Origin: Streptomyces caelestis
Lineage (GTDB): Bacteria > Actinomycetota > Actinomycetes > Streptomycetales > Streptomycetaceae
Length of the DNA stretch: 64,000 bases
Assembly (NCBI RefSeq): GCF_014205255.1
Contig: NZ_JACHNE010000001.1
Coordinates: 5,890,001-5,954,000, forward strand
Direction of reading: 5' to 3'
Shown here: positions 24,937-34,729 of the stretch, piece by piece
How positions within the stretch are numbered: position 1 is the stretch's first letter
Layout: each line of letters starts with the position of its first letter
Notes under the pieces: generated by a model
Told to the model about the DNA's origin: nothing
The model's input: the letters and a program-made list of their open reading frames with translations, nothing else
The model's database searches: none
Made by a program: the position numbers and the translations under genes

Positions 24937-26013
24937 ATGTTCGAGGCCGTCGAGGAACTCGTCGCCGAGCACGCCGACCTGGAGAAGAAGCTCTCCGACC
25001 CGTCGGTCCACTCCGACCAGGCCAACGCGCGCAAGCTGAACAAGCGTTACGCCGCGCTCACCCCGATCGTCGCCACGTACCGCTCCTGGACGCAGACGGG
25101 CGACGACATCGAGACCGCGCGCGAGTTCGCCGCCGACGACCCCGACTTCGTGGCCGAGGTCAAGGAGCTGGAACAGCGGCGCGAGGAGCTGACCGAGAAG
25201 CTGCGCCTCCTCCTCGTCCCGCGCGACCCCAGCGACGACAAGGACGTCATCCTCGAGATCAAGGCGGGCGCGGGCGGCGACGAGTCGGCCCTGTTCGCCG
25301 GCGACCTGCTGCGCATGTACCTGCGCTACGCCGAGCGCGTCGGCTGGAAGACCGAGATCATCGACGCCACCGAGTCCGAGCTGGGCGGCTACAAGGACGT
25401 CCAGGTGGCCGTGAAGACCAAGGGCGGCCAGGGTGCGACGGAGCCAGGACAGGGCGTGTGGGCCCGTCTGAAGTACGAGGGCGGCGTGCACCGCGTGCAG
25501 CGTGTCCCCGCCACCGAGTCCCAGGGCCGTATCCACACCTCCGCCGCCGGTGTCCTCGTCACCCCCGAGGCCGAGGAGGTCGACGTCGAGATCAACCCGA
25601 ACGACCTCCGCATCGACGTCTACCGCTCGTCCGGGCCGGGCGGGCAGTCCGTCAACACCACCGACTCCGCGGTGCGCATCACGCACGTCCCGACCGGAGT
25701 CGTCGCCTCCTGCCAGAACGAGAAGAGCCAGCTGCAGAACAAGGAGCAGGCACTGCGTATCCTGCGCTCCAGGCTGCTCGCCATCGCGCAGGAGGAAGCG
25801 GAGAGGAACGCCGCGGACGCCCGCCGCAGTCAGGTCCGCACCGTCGACCGCTCCGAGAAGATCCGCACGTACAACTTCCCGGAGAACCGCATCTCGGACC
25901 ACCGTGTCGGCTACAAGGCGTACAACCTGGACCAGGTCCTGGACGGCGACCTCGACGCGGTGATCCAGGCCTGCGTCGACGCGGACTCGGCGGCGAAGCT
26001 CGCGGCCGCGTAG
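24937..26013 (+). CDS. prfA: Peptide chain release factor 1
   Basis: A 358-residue RF1. It reads UAA and UAG: the codon-recognition region (residues about 180-200) is followed by the GGQ loop in SSGPGGQSVNTTDSAVR (about 234), which enters the peptidyl transferase centre. ATG 24937 has CAGGAGC upstream. It is followed directly by its methyltransferase PrmC. Confidence 0.96.
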   Translation: MFEAVEELVAEHADLEKKLSDPSVHSDQANARKLNKRYAALTPIVATYRSWTQTGDDIETAREFAADDPDFVAEVKELEQRREELTEKLRLLLVPRDPSDDKDVILEIKAGAGGDESALFAGDLLRMYLRYAERVGWKTEIIDATESELGGYKDVQVAVKTKGGQGATEPGQGVWARLKYEGGVHRVQRVPATESQGRIHTSAAGVLVTPEAEEVDVEINPNDLRIDVYRSSGPGGQSVNTTDSAVRITHVPTGVVASCQNEKSQLQNKEQALRILRSRLLAIAQEEAERNAADARRSQVRTVDRSEKIRTYNFPENRISDHRVGYKAYNLDQVLDGDLDAVIQACVDADSAAKLAAA

Positions 26014-26049
26014 GACACACACAGGAGTACCGACTACCGGAGGACATGC

Positions 26050-26931
26050 GTGCAGCAGTCATTTGGGGGGCGACCCCCAAGCCCCCGCAGCGTGCTGCTC
26101 GCGGAGGTGGCCCAGGCCACCCAGCGGCTCGCCGACGCCGGCGTGCCCTCGCCGCGCACCGACGCGGAGGAGCTCGCCGCGTTCGTGCACGGCGTCAAGC
26201 GCGGCGAGCTGCACTCCGTCAAGGACTCCGACTTCGACGCCCGCTACTGGGAGGTCATCGCCCGCCGCGAGGCCCGCGAGCCGCTCCAGCACATCACCGG
26301 GCGGGCCTACTTCCGGTACCTGGAACTCCAGGTCGGCCCCGGAGTGTTCGTGCCGCGGCCCGAGACGGAGTCCGTGGTCGGCTGGGCCATAGACGCCGTA
26401 CGGGCCATGGACGTCGTCGAGCCGTGCATCGTCGACCTGTGCACCGGCTCCGGCGCCATCGCGCTCGCCCTCGCCCAGGAGGTGCCGCGCTCGCGCGTGC
26501 ACGCCGTGGAGCTGTCCGAGGACGCCCTCAGGTGGACCCGCAAGAACGTGGAGGGGTCCAGGGTCGAACTGCGCCAGGGAGACGCCCTGACGGCCTTCCC
26601 GGACCTCGACGGCCAGGTCGACCTGGTCATCTCCAACCCGCCGTACATCCCGCTCACCGAGTGGGAGTACGTCGCCCCCGAGGCGCGGGACTACGACCCC
26701 GACCTGGCCCTGTTCTCCGGCGAGGACGGCCTCGACCTCATCCGCGGCCTGGAACGCACCGCGCACCGGCTGCTGCGCCCCGGCGGCGTCGTGGTCGTGG
26801 AGCACGCCGACACCCAGGGCGGCCAGGTGCCGTGGATCTTCGCCGAGGACCGCGGCTGGACCGACGCCGCCGACCACCCGGACCTGAACAACCGCCCGCG
26901 TTTCGCCACGGCCCGCAAGGCACTGCCGTGA
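26050..26931 (+). CDS. prmC: Release factor glutamine methyltransferase
   Basis: A 293-residue SAM enzyme methylating the Gln of the GGQ loop in RF1/RF2. It has an N-terminal helical domain (EVAQATQRLADAG), FVPRPETE, the SAM site VDLCTGSGAIALALA, and the catalytic ISNPPYIPL (residue about 195). The first about 14 residues (QQSFGGRPPSPRS) are encoded by a dispersed GGGGG/CCCCC palindrome, so the native start was probably altered by that insertion. GGAGG precedes the GTG, 36 bp after prfA. Confidence 0.93.
   Translation: MQQSFGGRPPSPRSVLLAEVAQATQRLADAGVPSPRTDAEELAAFVHGVKRGELHSVKDSDFDARYWEVIARREAREPLQHITGRAYFRYLELQVGPGVFVPRPETESVVGWAIDAVRAMDVVEPCIVDLCTGSGAIALALAQEVPRSRVHAVELSEDALRWTRKNVEGSRVELRQGDALTAFPDLDGQVDLVISNPPYIPLTEWEYVAPEARDYDPDLALFSGEDGLDLIRGLERTAHRLLRPGGVVVVEHADTQGGQVPWIFAEDRGWTDAADHPDLNNRPRFATARKALP
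26064..26087. repeat. Dispersed palindrome, copy at prmC 5' end
   Basis: TTGGGGGGCGACCCCCAAG followed by a second run of C. Same style as the copy upstream of atpA (34664-34690). It supplies the first codons of prmC after the GTG. Confidence 0.5.
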
Positions 26932-27001
26932 GCACACCGGGCACCCCGCAGTCTTCGCGGACTTCATCCCAGCAGCACGTGTACGAGGAGGCCAGCTAAA
27001 G

Positions 27002-27649
27002 ATGGCACGGCGATACGACACCAACGACGCGACCGACCGTGTGACCGGTCTGCGCGAGGCAGCGTCCGCCGTCCGCCGTGGCGAGCTCGTGGTGCTGCCG
27101 ACGGACACGGTGTACGGCATCGGCGCCGACGCGTTCTCCGCGGAGGCCGTCGCCGACCTGCTGGACGCCAAGGGCCGGGGCCGCAACATGCCCACCCCCG
27201 TCCTCATCGGCTCCCCGAACACGCTGCACGGGCTCGTCACGGACTTCTCGGAGCTGGCCTGGGAGCTGGTCGACGCCTTCTGGCCGGGCGCGCTGACGCT
27301 GGTCGCCAAGCACCAGCCGTCCCTCCAGTGGGACCTGGGCGACACCCGGGGCACGGTCGCCGTGCGCATGCCGCTGCACCCGGTCGCCATCGAACTGCTG
27401 ACCGAGGTGGGCCCGATGGCCGTCTCCTCGGCCAACCTGACCGGCCACCCGGCGCCGGAGGACTGCGACGCCGCGCAGGAGATGCTCGGCGACTCCGTCT
27501 CCGTCTACCTGGACGGCGGCCCGACCCCCGGCAACGTCCCGTCGTCGATCGTCGACGTGACCCGTGAGGTGCCGCTGCTGCTGCGCGCCGGCGCGCTCTC
27601 CGCGGAAGAGCTGCGAAAGGTCGTACCCGACCTCGAGGTGGCGAATTGA
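27002..27649 (+). CDS. tsaC: Sua5/YciO/YrdC family protein (t6A threonylcarbamoyl-AMP synthase)
   Basis: A 215-residue protein with the YrdC fold: LVVLPTDTVYGIGADAF, KGRGRNMPTPVLIGS, FWPGALTLV, VAVRMPLHP and SSANLTGHPAP. It makes threonylcarbamoyl-adenylate for t6A modification of ANN-decoding tRNAs. GAGGAGG precedes the ATG. Its stop overlaps the next gene by four bases, so the two are coupled. Confidence 0.9.
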   Translation: MARRYDTNDATDRVTGLREAASAVRRGELVVLPTDTVYGIGADAFSAEAVADLLDAKGRGRNMPTPVLIGSPNTLHGLVTDFSELAWELVDAFWPGALTLVAKHQPSLQWDLGDTRGTVAVRMPLHPVAIELLTEVGPMAVSSANLTGHPAPEDCDAAQEMLGDSVSVYLDGGPTPGNVPSSIVDVTREVPLLLRAGALSAEELRKVVPDLEVAN

Positions 27650-28326
27650 CGGCCCCTGGAGCGGGGCGTGGCATAGGCAACGGGGAAAGCGCGGCGGAGA
27701 TCACGACGACGTTCGTGGGGCTGCCGCGCGACAGCTTCCGCATCCTCCACGTCAGTACCGGCAACGTGTGCCGCTCGCCCATCACCGAGCGGCTGACCCG
27801 CCATTTCGTGCGGGAGCGGCTCGGGATCCTGGGCGGCGGGCTGATCGTGGAGAGCGCGGGCACCTGGGGCCACGAGGGCGCCCCCATGGAGGCCAACGCG
27901 GAGACCGTGCTGGCCGACTTCGGCGCGGACGCCTCCGGCTTCACCGGCCGCGAACTCCTCGACGAGCACGTGATCCGCGCCGACCTGGTGCTGACCGCCA
28001 CCCGGGACCACCGGGCGCAGGTCATCTCCATGGGGCACTCGGCGGGCCTGCGGACCTTCACGCTCAAGGAGTTCACCCGCCTGGTGAAGGCCATCGACCC
28101 GGCGACCCTGCCGTCCCTGGAGGAGGGCGTGGTCACACGCGCGCGTGCGCTGGTGCGCGCCGCCGCGGCTCTACGCGGGTGGCTGCTGGCCCCGAACGCC
28201 GAGGCGGACGAGGTGTACGACCCGTACGGGGCGCCTCTGACGTTCTTCCGGTCCGTCGGGGACGAGATACACCAGGCACTCGATCCGGTCGTCACGGCCC
28301 TCACGGGCGTCCCCGCAAAGACGTAA
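27646..28326 (+). CDS. LMW protein-tyrosine-phosphatase-like protein with Ser at nucleophile position
   Basis: A 226-residue protein of the low-molecular-weight phosphatase/arsenate reductase fold. The P-loop reads HVSTGNVCRSPITERL. In active enzymes the first residue of the C-X5-R loop is Cys; here codon AGT gives Ser, while the second Cys and the Arg are kept. The general-acid loop YDPYGAPL is present near the C-terminus. It probably binds phospho-groups but hydrolyses them poorly or not at all. TTG at 27646 overlaps the tsaC stop; an about 20-residue N-terminal extension precedes the fold. Confidence 0.8.
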   Translation: MTAPGAGRGIGNGESAAEITTTFVGLPRDSFRILHVSTGNVCRSPITERLTRHFVRERLGILGGGLIVESAGTWGHEGAPMEANAETVLADFGADASGFTGRELLDEHVIRADLVLTATRDHRAQVISMGHSAGLRTFTLKEFTRLVKAIDPATLPSLEEGVVTRARALVRAAAALRGWLLAPNAEADEVYDPYGAPLTFFRSVGDEIHQALDPVVTALTGVPAKT

Positions 28327-28397
28327 CGGCCGAGCGCACCGGGGGCCCCGGGCCTACATTGGACGTACGTCACCGTCGACGCCGCCCGGAGCCCACC

Positions 28398-29636
<1,239 letters not shown>

Positions 29637-29765
29637 GACGGGGTAAGCGCACCAGGGTGCACAGCCACTCGTGCAACCATCGTCGCTACCCGGAAGTCCC
29701 CACTCGTATGCGCGCATCGCTAGGGTGTGGGGCTGAGATGGCCAGCGAGACCTGTGGGGAAGCCC

Positions 29766-31112
29766 GTGCGTGAATACCTGCTGACGCTCTGCGTCACGGC
29801 CGCGGTGACGTATCTGCTGACAGGGCCGGTACGGAAGTTCGCGATCGTGGCCGGAGCGATGCCGGAGATCCGGGCACGTGACGTGCACCGGGAACCCACT
29901 CCGCGGCTCGGCGGGATCGCGATGTTCTTCGGCCTGTGCGCGGGTCTGCTGGTCGCCGACCACCTGACCAACCTCAGCCAGGTCTTCGAGACGTCGAACG
30001 AACCCCGGGCGCTGCTGTCCGGGGCGGCTCTGATCTGGCTGATGGGCGTGCTGGACGACAAGTTCGAGCTGGGCGCTCTGATCAAGCTGGGTGGCCAGAT
30101 GATCGCAGCCGGCGTCATGATCCTTCAAGGCTTGACCATCCTGTGGCTGCCCATCCCCGGTGTCGGAACGGTGTCCGTCACCCCGTGGCAGGGCAACCTG
30201 CTCACCGTGGCGCTCGTGGTCATCACCATCAACGCGGTCAACTTCGTGGACGGCTTGGACGGCCTGGCGGCAGGGATGGTGTGCATCGCCGCAGCGGCGT
30301 TCTTCCTGTACACCTACCGGATCTGGTACGGCTACGGTGCGGAAGCGGCGGCCCCGGCGACCCTGTTCTCCGCGGTGCTCATGGGTATGTGCCTCGGCTT
30401 CCTTCCGCACAACATGCACCCCGCCCGGATCTTCATGGGCGACTCCGGGTCAATGCTGATCGGTCTGGTCCTCGCGGCGAGCGCCGTGTCCGTCACCGGC
30501 CAGCTGGACGTTGAGGCACTCAACGTCAACCTGGGTGGCACGCGGGAAACGACCCACGCGATGCTCCCCGTCTTCATCCCCCTGCTGATGCCGTTGACGA
30601 TCATCGCGATCCCGGCCGCCGACCTGGCCCTGGCGATCGTTCGCCGCACCTGGCGCGGCCAGTCCCCGTTCGCCGCCGACCGCGGCCACCTGCACCACCG
30701 GCTGCTGGAGATCGGTCACTCGCACAGCCGCGCCGTGCTCATCATGTACTTCTGGTCGGCGCTGATCGCCTTCGGCGCCCTCGCCTACTCGGTCAATTCG
30801 ACGTCCATGTGGATCGTGCTCGGCGTCGTCTTCCTCAGCGTGATCGGCCTGCTCCTGCTCCTGCTGCCGCGCTTCACGCCGCGGGCCCCGCGCTGGATGG
30901 AACGGTTCCTGCCGCCGCGCTACCGGCGCCGCGGCTCGGTCGCGGCCCTCTCACCCGACGCCTCGACGCCGGCGTCCGCCGCCGATCAGGCCGCTTCCGT
31001 CAGGTCCGAGGACCGCACGCCGGCGGTCTCCGGGGTCTCCGGTGTCAACGGGGCGACCGCCATCGGCGCCCGTTCGCGTCTGGGCGACCGGAGCAAGGCC
31101 GGGACAAGGTAA
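29766..31112 (+). CDS. WecA/TagO-type undecaprenyl-phosphate sugar-1-phosphate transferase
   Basis: A 448-residue membrane enzyme with about eleven hydrophobic segments. It has the MraY/WecA hallmarks REPTPRLGGIAMF, GVLDDKFEL, INAVNFVDGLDGLAAG, FMGDSGSMLIG and DRGHLHHRL with its His residues. It transfers a sugar phosphate (likely GlcNAc-1-P) from the UDP-sugar to undecaprenyl phosphate, starting wall glycopolymer synthesis. The last about 75 residues are a Ser/Ala-rich cytosolic tail. The GTG start follows GTGGGGAA. The same position next to the atp operon is seen in mycobacteria. Confidence 0.92.
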   Translation: MREYLLTLCVTAAVTYLLTGPVRKFAIVAGAMPEIRARDVHREPTPRLGGIAMFFGLCAGLLVADHLTNLSQVFETSNEPRALLSGAALIWLMGVLDDKFELGALIKLGGQMIAAGVMILQGLTILWLPIPGVGTVSVTPWQGNLLTVALVVITINAVNFVDGLDGLAAGMVCIAAAAFFLYTYRIWYGYGAEAAAPATLFSAVLMGMCLGFLPHNMHPARIFMGDSGSMLIGLVLAASAVSVTGQLDVEALNVNLGGTRETTHAMLPVFIPLLMPLTIIAIPAADLALAIVRRTWRGQSPFAADRGHLHHRLLEIGHSHSRAVLIMYFWSALIAFGALAYSVNSTSMWIVLGVVFLSVIGLLLLLLPRFTPRAPRWMERFLPPRYRRRGSVAALSPDASTPASAADQAASVRSEDRTPAVSGVSGVNGATAIGARSRLGDRSKAGTR

Positions 31113-31410
31113 GAATCTGACTAGAGCATTGCCAAGTCGTGGGCTTGCGATGGGGGTGCGAAGCGCCCCAATACCAGACATCTCGGCGCTGTTCTCGCTC
31201 AGACGCGCATGTTCACCCTCATGTGTGACTGTCCGCACACCTTCAGGTAAAGACTGCATCAAATAGTTTGTGATACGGTTCACGAGAACCCCCCGGATAG
31301 AGCCGAAGGACCGTAGTGCGACGGTCCATTGGTGTGAGGTCTCCACTCAGCCCGGGACTACGCTCGTCCATGACGACACCCCTGCCCCCTGCGAAAGCGG
31401 AGTTGCCGCC

Positions 31411-31848
31411 ATGCCGTCCAATGACGCCCGGATTCTGGCCCAGGCTGCCGTGCCCACGGCTGCCGTCGGTGCTGTTGCCGCCGTCATCAGTGGTGTGGTT
31501 GCCGGCGGCAAGGGAGCGATCGGGGCGGTCGTCGCTACGCTCGTGGTGATCCTGTTCATGGGGATCGGTCTCTACGTCCTGCAGCGCACTGCCAAATCGC
31601 TTCCGCACCTCTTCCAGGCGATGGGTCTGATGCTCTACGCAGCGCAGATTCTGCTGCTGTTCGTCTTCATGGCCGCCTTCAAGAACACCACGTTGTTCCA
31701 CCCCAAGGCCTTCGCTCTCACGCTCGTCGCCGGCACCCTCGCGTGGATCGCGGCGCAGGCGCGTGCCCACATGAAGGCCAAGATCCTTTACGTCGAGCCC
31801 GATTCGGCGACGGGCGGGAAGCCCGCAAAGTCGGGGCACTCGTCGTGA
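31411..31848 (+). CDS. atpI: ATP synthase subunit I (AtpI)
   Basis: A 145-residue membrane protein with about four hydrophobic segments at the head of the atp operon. AtpI helps assembly of the c-ring. The sequence is poorly conserved; the call rests on position, size and topology. The 298-bp region before it (31113-31410) probably contains the main operon promoter; I see no certain element there. Confidence 0.85.
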   Translation: MPSNDARILAQAAVPTAAVGAVAAVISGVVAGGKGAIGAVVATLVVILFMGIGLYVLQRTAKSLPHLFQAMGLMLYAAQILLLFVFMAAFKNTTLFHPKAFALTLVAGTLAWIAAQARAHMKAKILYVEPDSATGGKPAKSGHSS

Positions 31849-32073
31849 GGGGTAGGGCCGGGATAAGTAGACATGAGATCTCCTGCTATCGTCCGGTGCC
31901 AACTGCGGCATCGCGGGCGCGGGCATCCGAGCTGACGCCTGCTCTATCGCGAGGCGAGATGCCCCCCAGCCGCCCCCACATCCGTAACACCAGTCCCGTG
32001 CCGAACCGCGGCTCTGTGCCGCGCCGACACAACGAGGTTGCCGTACCCATGCGTCACGCCGAAGGAGCCCGCG

Positions 32074-32892
32074 GTGAGTGCTGACCAGACCCAGCTCGCC
32101 TTTGACTGGAGCTGTCGGATCATGTCCGACAACGGGTGTGGTTTTCCGGCTCCGGGCCTGCACTCGTTCCTCTTCAAGCCGATTGCCACGGTCGGGGGGT
32201 TCGAGTTCAACAAGGTGATGCTTCTTGCCCTCATCACCACGCTCCTGGTCGTCACCTTCTTCACGCTCGCCTTCGGCAAGGCGAAGGTGGTGCCGGGCAA
32301 GCTCCAGATGGTCGGTGAGGCCGGCTACGACTTCGTACGCCGAGGCATCGTTTACGAGACCCTCGGTAAGAAGGAGGGCGAGAAGTACGTCCCTCTGATG
32401 GTCTCGCTCTTCTTCTTCATCTGGATCATGAACATCTGGTCCGTGATCCCGCTGGCCCAGTTCCCGGTCTCGTCGATCATCGCCTTCCCGATGGTCCTGG
32501 CCGCGATCGTCTACGTGGTGTGGGTCTCGCTGACCTTCAAGCGGCACGGTTTCGTCGGGTTCTTCAAGAACGTCACCGGCTACGACAAGTCGCTCGGCCC
32601 GGTGCTGCCGCTCGTGATGGTCATCGAGTTCTTCTCGAACCTGCTCGTTCGTCCCTTCACGCACGCGGTCCGACTCTTCGCCAACATGTTCGCCGGCCAC
32701 CTGATGCTGGTGATGTTCACCGTCGCCTCCTGGTACCTGCTGAACAGCTGGATGATCCCGGCCGCCGGTGTCTCGTTCGTCATGACGATGGTCATGATCC
32801 TCTTCGAGCTCTTCGTGCAGGCCGTCCAGGCGTACGTCTTCGTCCTCCTGGCCTGCTCGTACATCCAGGGCGCTCTCGCCGAGCACCACTGA
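32074..32892 (+). CDS. atpB: F1Fo ATP synthase subunit a
   Basis: A 272-residue membrane subunit forming the proton half-channels of Fo. The essential Arg is in SNLLVRPFTHAVRLFANMFAGH, and QAVQAYVFVLLACSYI follows in the last helix. The GTG start at 32074 follows AAGGAG. A 225-bp gap separates it from atpI. Confidence 0.96.
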   Translation: MSADQTQLAFDWSCRIMSDNGCGFPAPGLHSFLFKPIATVGGFEFNKVMLLALITTLLVVTFFTLAFGKAKVVPGKLQMVGEAGYDFVRRGIVYETLGKKEGEKYVPLMVSLFFFIWIMNIWSVIPLAQFPVSSIIAFPMVLAAIVYVVWVSLTFKRHGFVGFFKNVTGYDKSLGPVLPLVMVIEFFSNLLVRPFTHAVRLFANMFAGHLMLVMFTVASWYLLNSWMIPAAGVSFVMTMVMILFELFVQAVQAYVFVLLACSYIQGALAEHH

Positions 32893-32967
32893 GCCCCCGC
32901 CCCCTCAAGCCCCTGATCGTCCGGTGGCCAACCCCCGCCGGTCCATGAAAAAGAAGGAAGATTCAGC

Positions 32968-33201
32968 ATGGCTGCCCTTGAGACCCTCGCCGCTGTCGAA
33001 GGCAACATCGGTTCCATCGGCTACGGCCTCGCCGCCATCGGCCCCGGCGTCGGCGTCGGCATCATCTTCGGTAACGGCACCCAGGCCCTTGCCCGCCAGC
33101 CCGAGGCCGCCGGCCTGATCCGTGCCAACCAGATCCTCGGCTTCGCCTTCTGTGAGGCGCTCGCCCTCATCGGCATCGTCATGCCGTTCGTCTACAACTG
33201 A
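32968..33201 (+). CDS. atpE: F1Fo ATP synthase subunit c
   Basis: A 77-residue proteolipid hairpin. It has a Gly-rich first helix (GLAAIGPGVGVGIIFGNG), the polar loop ARQPEA, and the proton-carrying Glu in FAFCEALALIGIV of the second helix. It makes the rotating c-ring. AAGGAAG precedes the ATG. Confidence 0.97.
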   Translation: MAALETLAAVEGNIGSIGYGLAAIGPGVGVGIIFGNGTQALARQPEAAGLIRANQILGFAFCEALALIGIVMPFVYN

Positions 33202-33242
33202 CGAACGCTGACGAGCCGAACCTTTCGACGAAAGGCACTGAT

Positions 33243-33791
33243 GTGATCGCCAACCTGGTGCAGCTGGCGGCCGAGAGTGAGCAGAACCCGCTCATTCCTC
33301 CGGGCCCCGAGCTGCTCGTCGGCACCATCGCCTTCGCCATCGTGTTCTTCTTCTTCTGGAAGAAGCTGCTTCCGAACATCAACAAGGTTCTGGAGGAGCG
33401 CCGCGCGGCGATCGAAGGCGGTATCGAAGAGGCCGAGACCATGAAGGTCGAGGCCCAGAGCGTCCTTGAGCAGTACAAGGCACAGCTCGCCGAGGCCCGG
33501 CACGAGGCCGCGCGCCTGCGCCAGGAGGCGCAGGAGCAGGGTGCCGCCCTCATCGCCGAGATGCGGGCCGAGGGCCAGCGGCAGCGCGAGGAGATCGTCG
33601 CCGCCGGTCACGCCCAGATCGAGGCCGACCGCAAGGCCGCGTCGTCCGCGCTGCGTCAGGACGTCGGCAAGCTCGCCACCGACCTGGCCGGCAAGCTCGT
33701 CGGCGAGTCCCTCGAGGACCACGCCCGTCAGAGCCGCGTGATCGACCGGTTCCTCGACGACCTCGAGGAGAAGGCCGAGGCCGGCCGATGA
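33243..33791 (+). CDS. atpF: F1Fo ATP synthase subunit b
   Basis: A 182-residue stator subunit. One membrane helix near residues 22-42 (LLVGTIAFAIVFFFFW) is followed by a long charged coiled coil reaching to F1. The GTG start is at 33243. Its end overlaps atpH by four bases (ATGA). Confidence 0.95.
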   Translation: MIANLVQLAAESEQNPLIPPGPELLVGTIAFAIVFFFFWKKLLPNINKVLEERRAAIEGGIEEAETMKVEAQSVLEQYKAQLAEARHEAARLRQEAQEQGAALIAEMRAEGQRQREEIVAAGHAQIEADRKAASSALRQDVGKLATDLAGKLVGESLEDHARQSRVIDRFLDDLEEKAEAGR

Positions 33792-34603
33792 ACGGAGCGA
33801 GCCGCGAGGCCCTGGCAGCCGCACGTGAGCGTCTCGACGCGCTGACGGACTCCACGTCCGTGGACGCCGGCTCGCTCGCCGACGAGCTGGCCGCCGTCAC
33901 CGCGCTGCTCGACCGCGAGGTGTCGCTGCGTCGGGTCCTCACCGACCCGGCGCAGGCCGGTGAGGCCAAGGCCGAACTGGCCCAGCGCCTGCTCAGCACC
34001 CAGGTCAGCGGCCCCGCCGCCGACCTGGTCGCCGGAATGGTGCGCTCCCGCTGGTCGCAGTCGCGCGACCTGGTGGACGCGCTGGAGACGCTGGCCGACA
34101 CCGCCGACCTCACCGCCGCGCAGAAGGCGGGCAAGCTCGACGACGTCGAGGACGAGCTGTTCCGCTTCGGGCGGATCGTCTCCGGCAGCACCGAGCTGCG
34201 TGCCGCGCTGACCGACCGCAAGGCCACCACCTCGGCCAAGAGCGAGCTGCTGCGCGGCCTGCTCGGCGGCCGGGCGCAGTCGGCCACCGAGCGTCTGGTC
34301 ACGCGCCTTGTGACCGCGCCGCGGGGACGTAGCCTGGAGTCGGGACTGGAGTCCCTGTCCAAGCTCGCCGCCGAGCGCCGGGACCGCATGGTGGCCATCG
34401 TCACCTCGGCGGTACCGCTGAGCGACCCGCAGAAGCAGCGCCTGGGCGCCGCCCTCGCGAAGCTCTACGGCCGCACGATGCACCTCAACCTGGACGTGGA
34501 CCCCGAGGTCCTCGGCGGGATCCGGGTGCAGGTCGGCGACGAGGTCATCAACGGCTCCCTCGCGGACCGCATCGAGGACGCCAGCCGCCGGCTCGCCGGC
34601 TGA
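33788..34603 (+). CDS. atpH: F1Fo ATP synthase subunit delta
   Basis: A 271-residue delta subunit, longer than the usual about 180 residues, as in other actinobacteria. The C-terminal part carries the conserved GGIRVQVGDEVINGSLADRI. It links the b stalk to the top of alpha3beta3. It is translationally coupled to atpF. Confidence 0.95.
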   Translation: MNGASREALAAARERLDALTDSTSVDAGSLADELAAVTALLDREVSLRRVLTDPAQAGEAKAELAQRLLSTQVSGPAADLVAGMVRSRWSQSRDLVDALETLADTADLTAAQKAGKLDDVEDELFRFGRIVSGSTELRAALTDRKATTSAKSELLRGLLGGRAQSATERLVTRLVTAPRGRSLESGLESLSKLAAERRDRMVAIVTSAVPLSDPQKQRLGAALAKLYGRTMHLNLDVDPEVLGGIRVQVGDEVINGSLADRIEDASRRLAG

Positions 34604-34663
34604 GCCAGCAACTCAATAGCAGTACGTACTTACGACGGCCCTGGTTGGGCCGTGCAGAAGAAT

Positions 34664-34690
34664 CCTGGGGGTCGCCCCCAGACCCCCAAA
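34664..34690. repeat. Dispersed palindrome, copy between atpH and atpA
   Basis: CTGGGGGTCGCCCCCAG followed by ACCCCC. It is the intergenic copy of the same family seen at prmC and after the DUF2550 gene. Its hairpin falls in the atpH-atpA spacer, 40 bp before the atpA start. Confidence 0.5.
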
Positions 34691-34729
34691 GTGAAACTTC
34701 GGGCCCAACAAGGAGAGCAGGGAACCCAG

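Noticed and set aside
34652..34729. Longer N-terminus of AtpA
   Set aside because: It would translate the dispersed palindrome; the ATG at 34730 has AGGAGAG and the family N-terminus.
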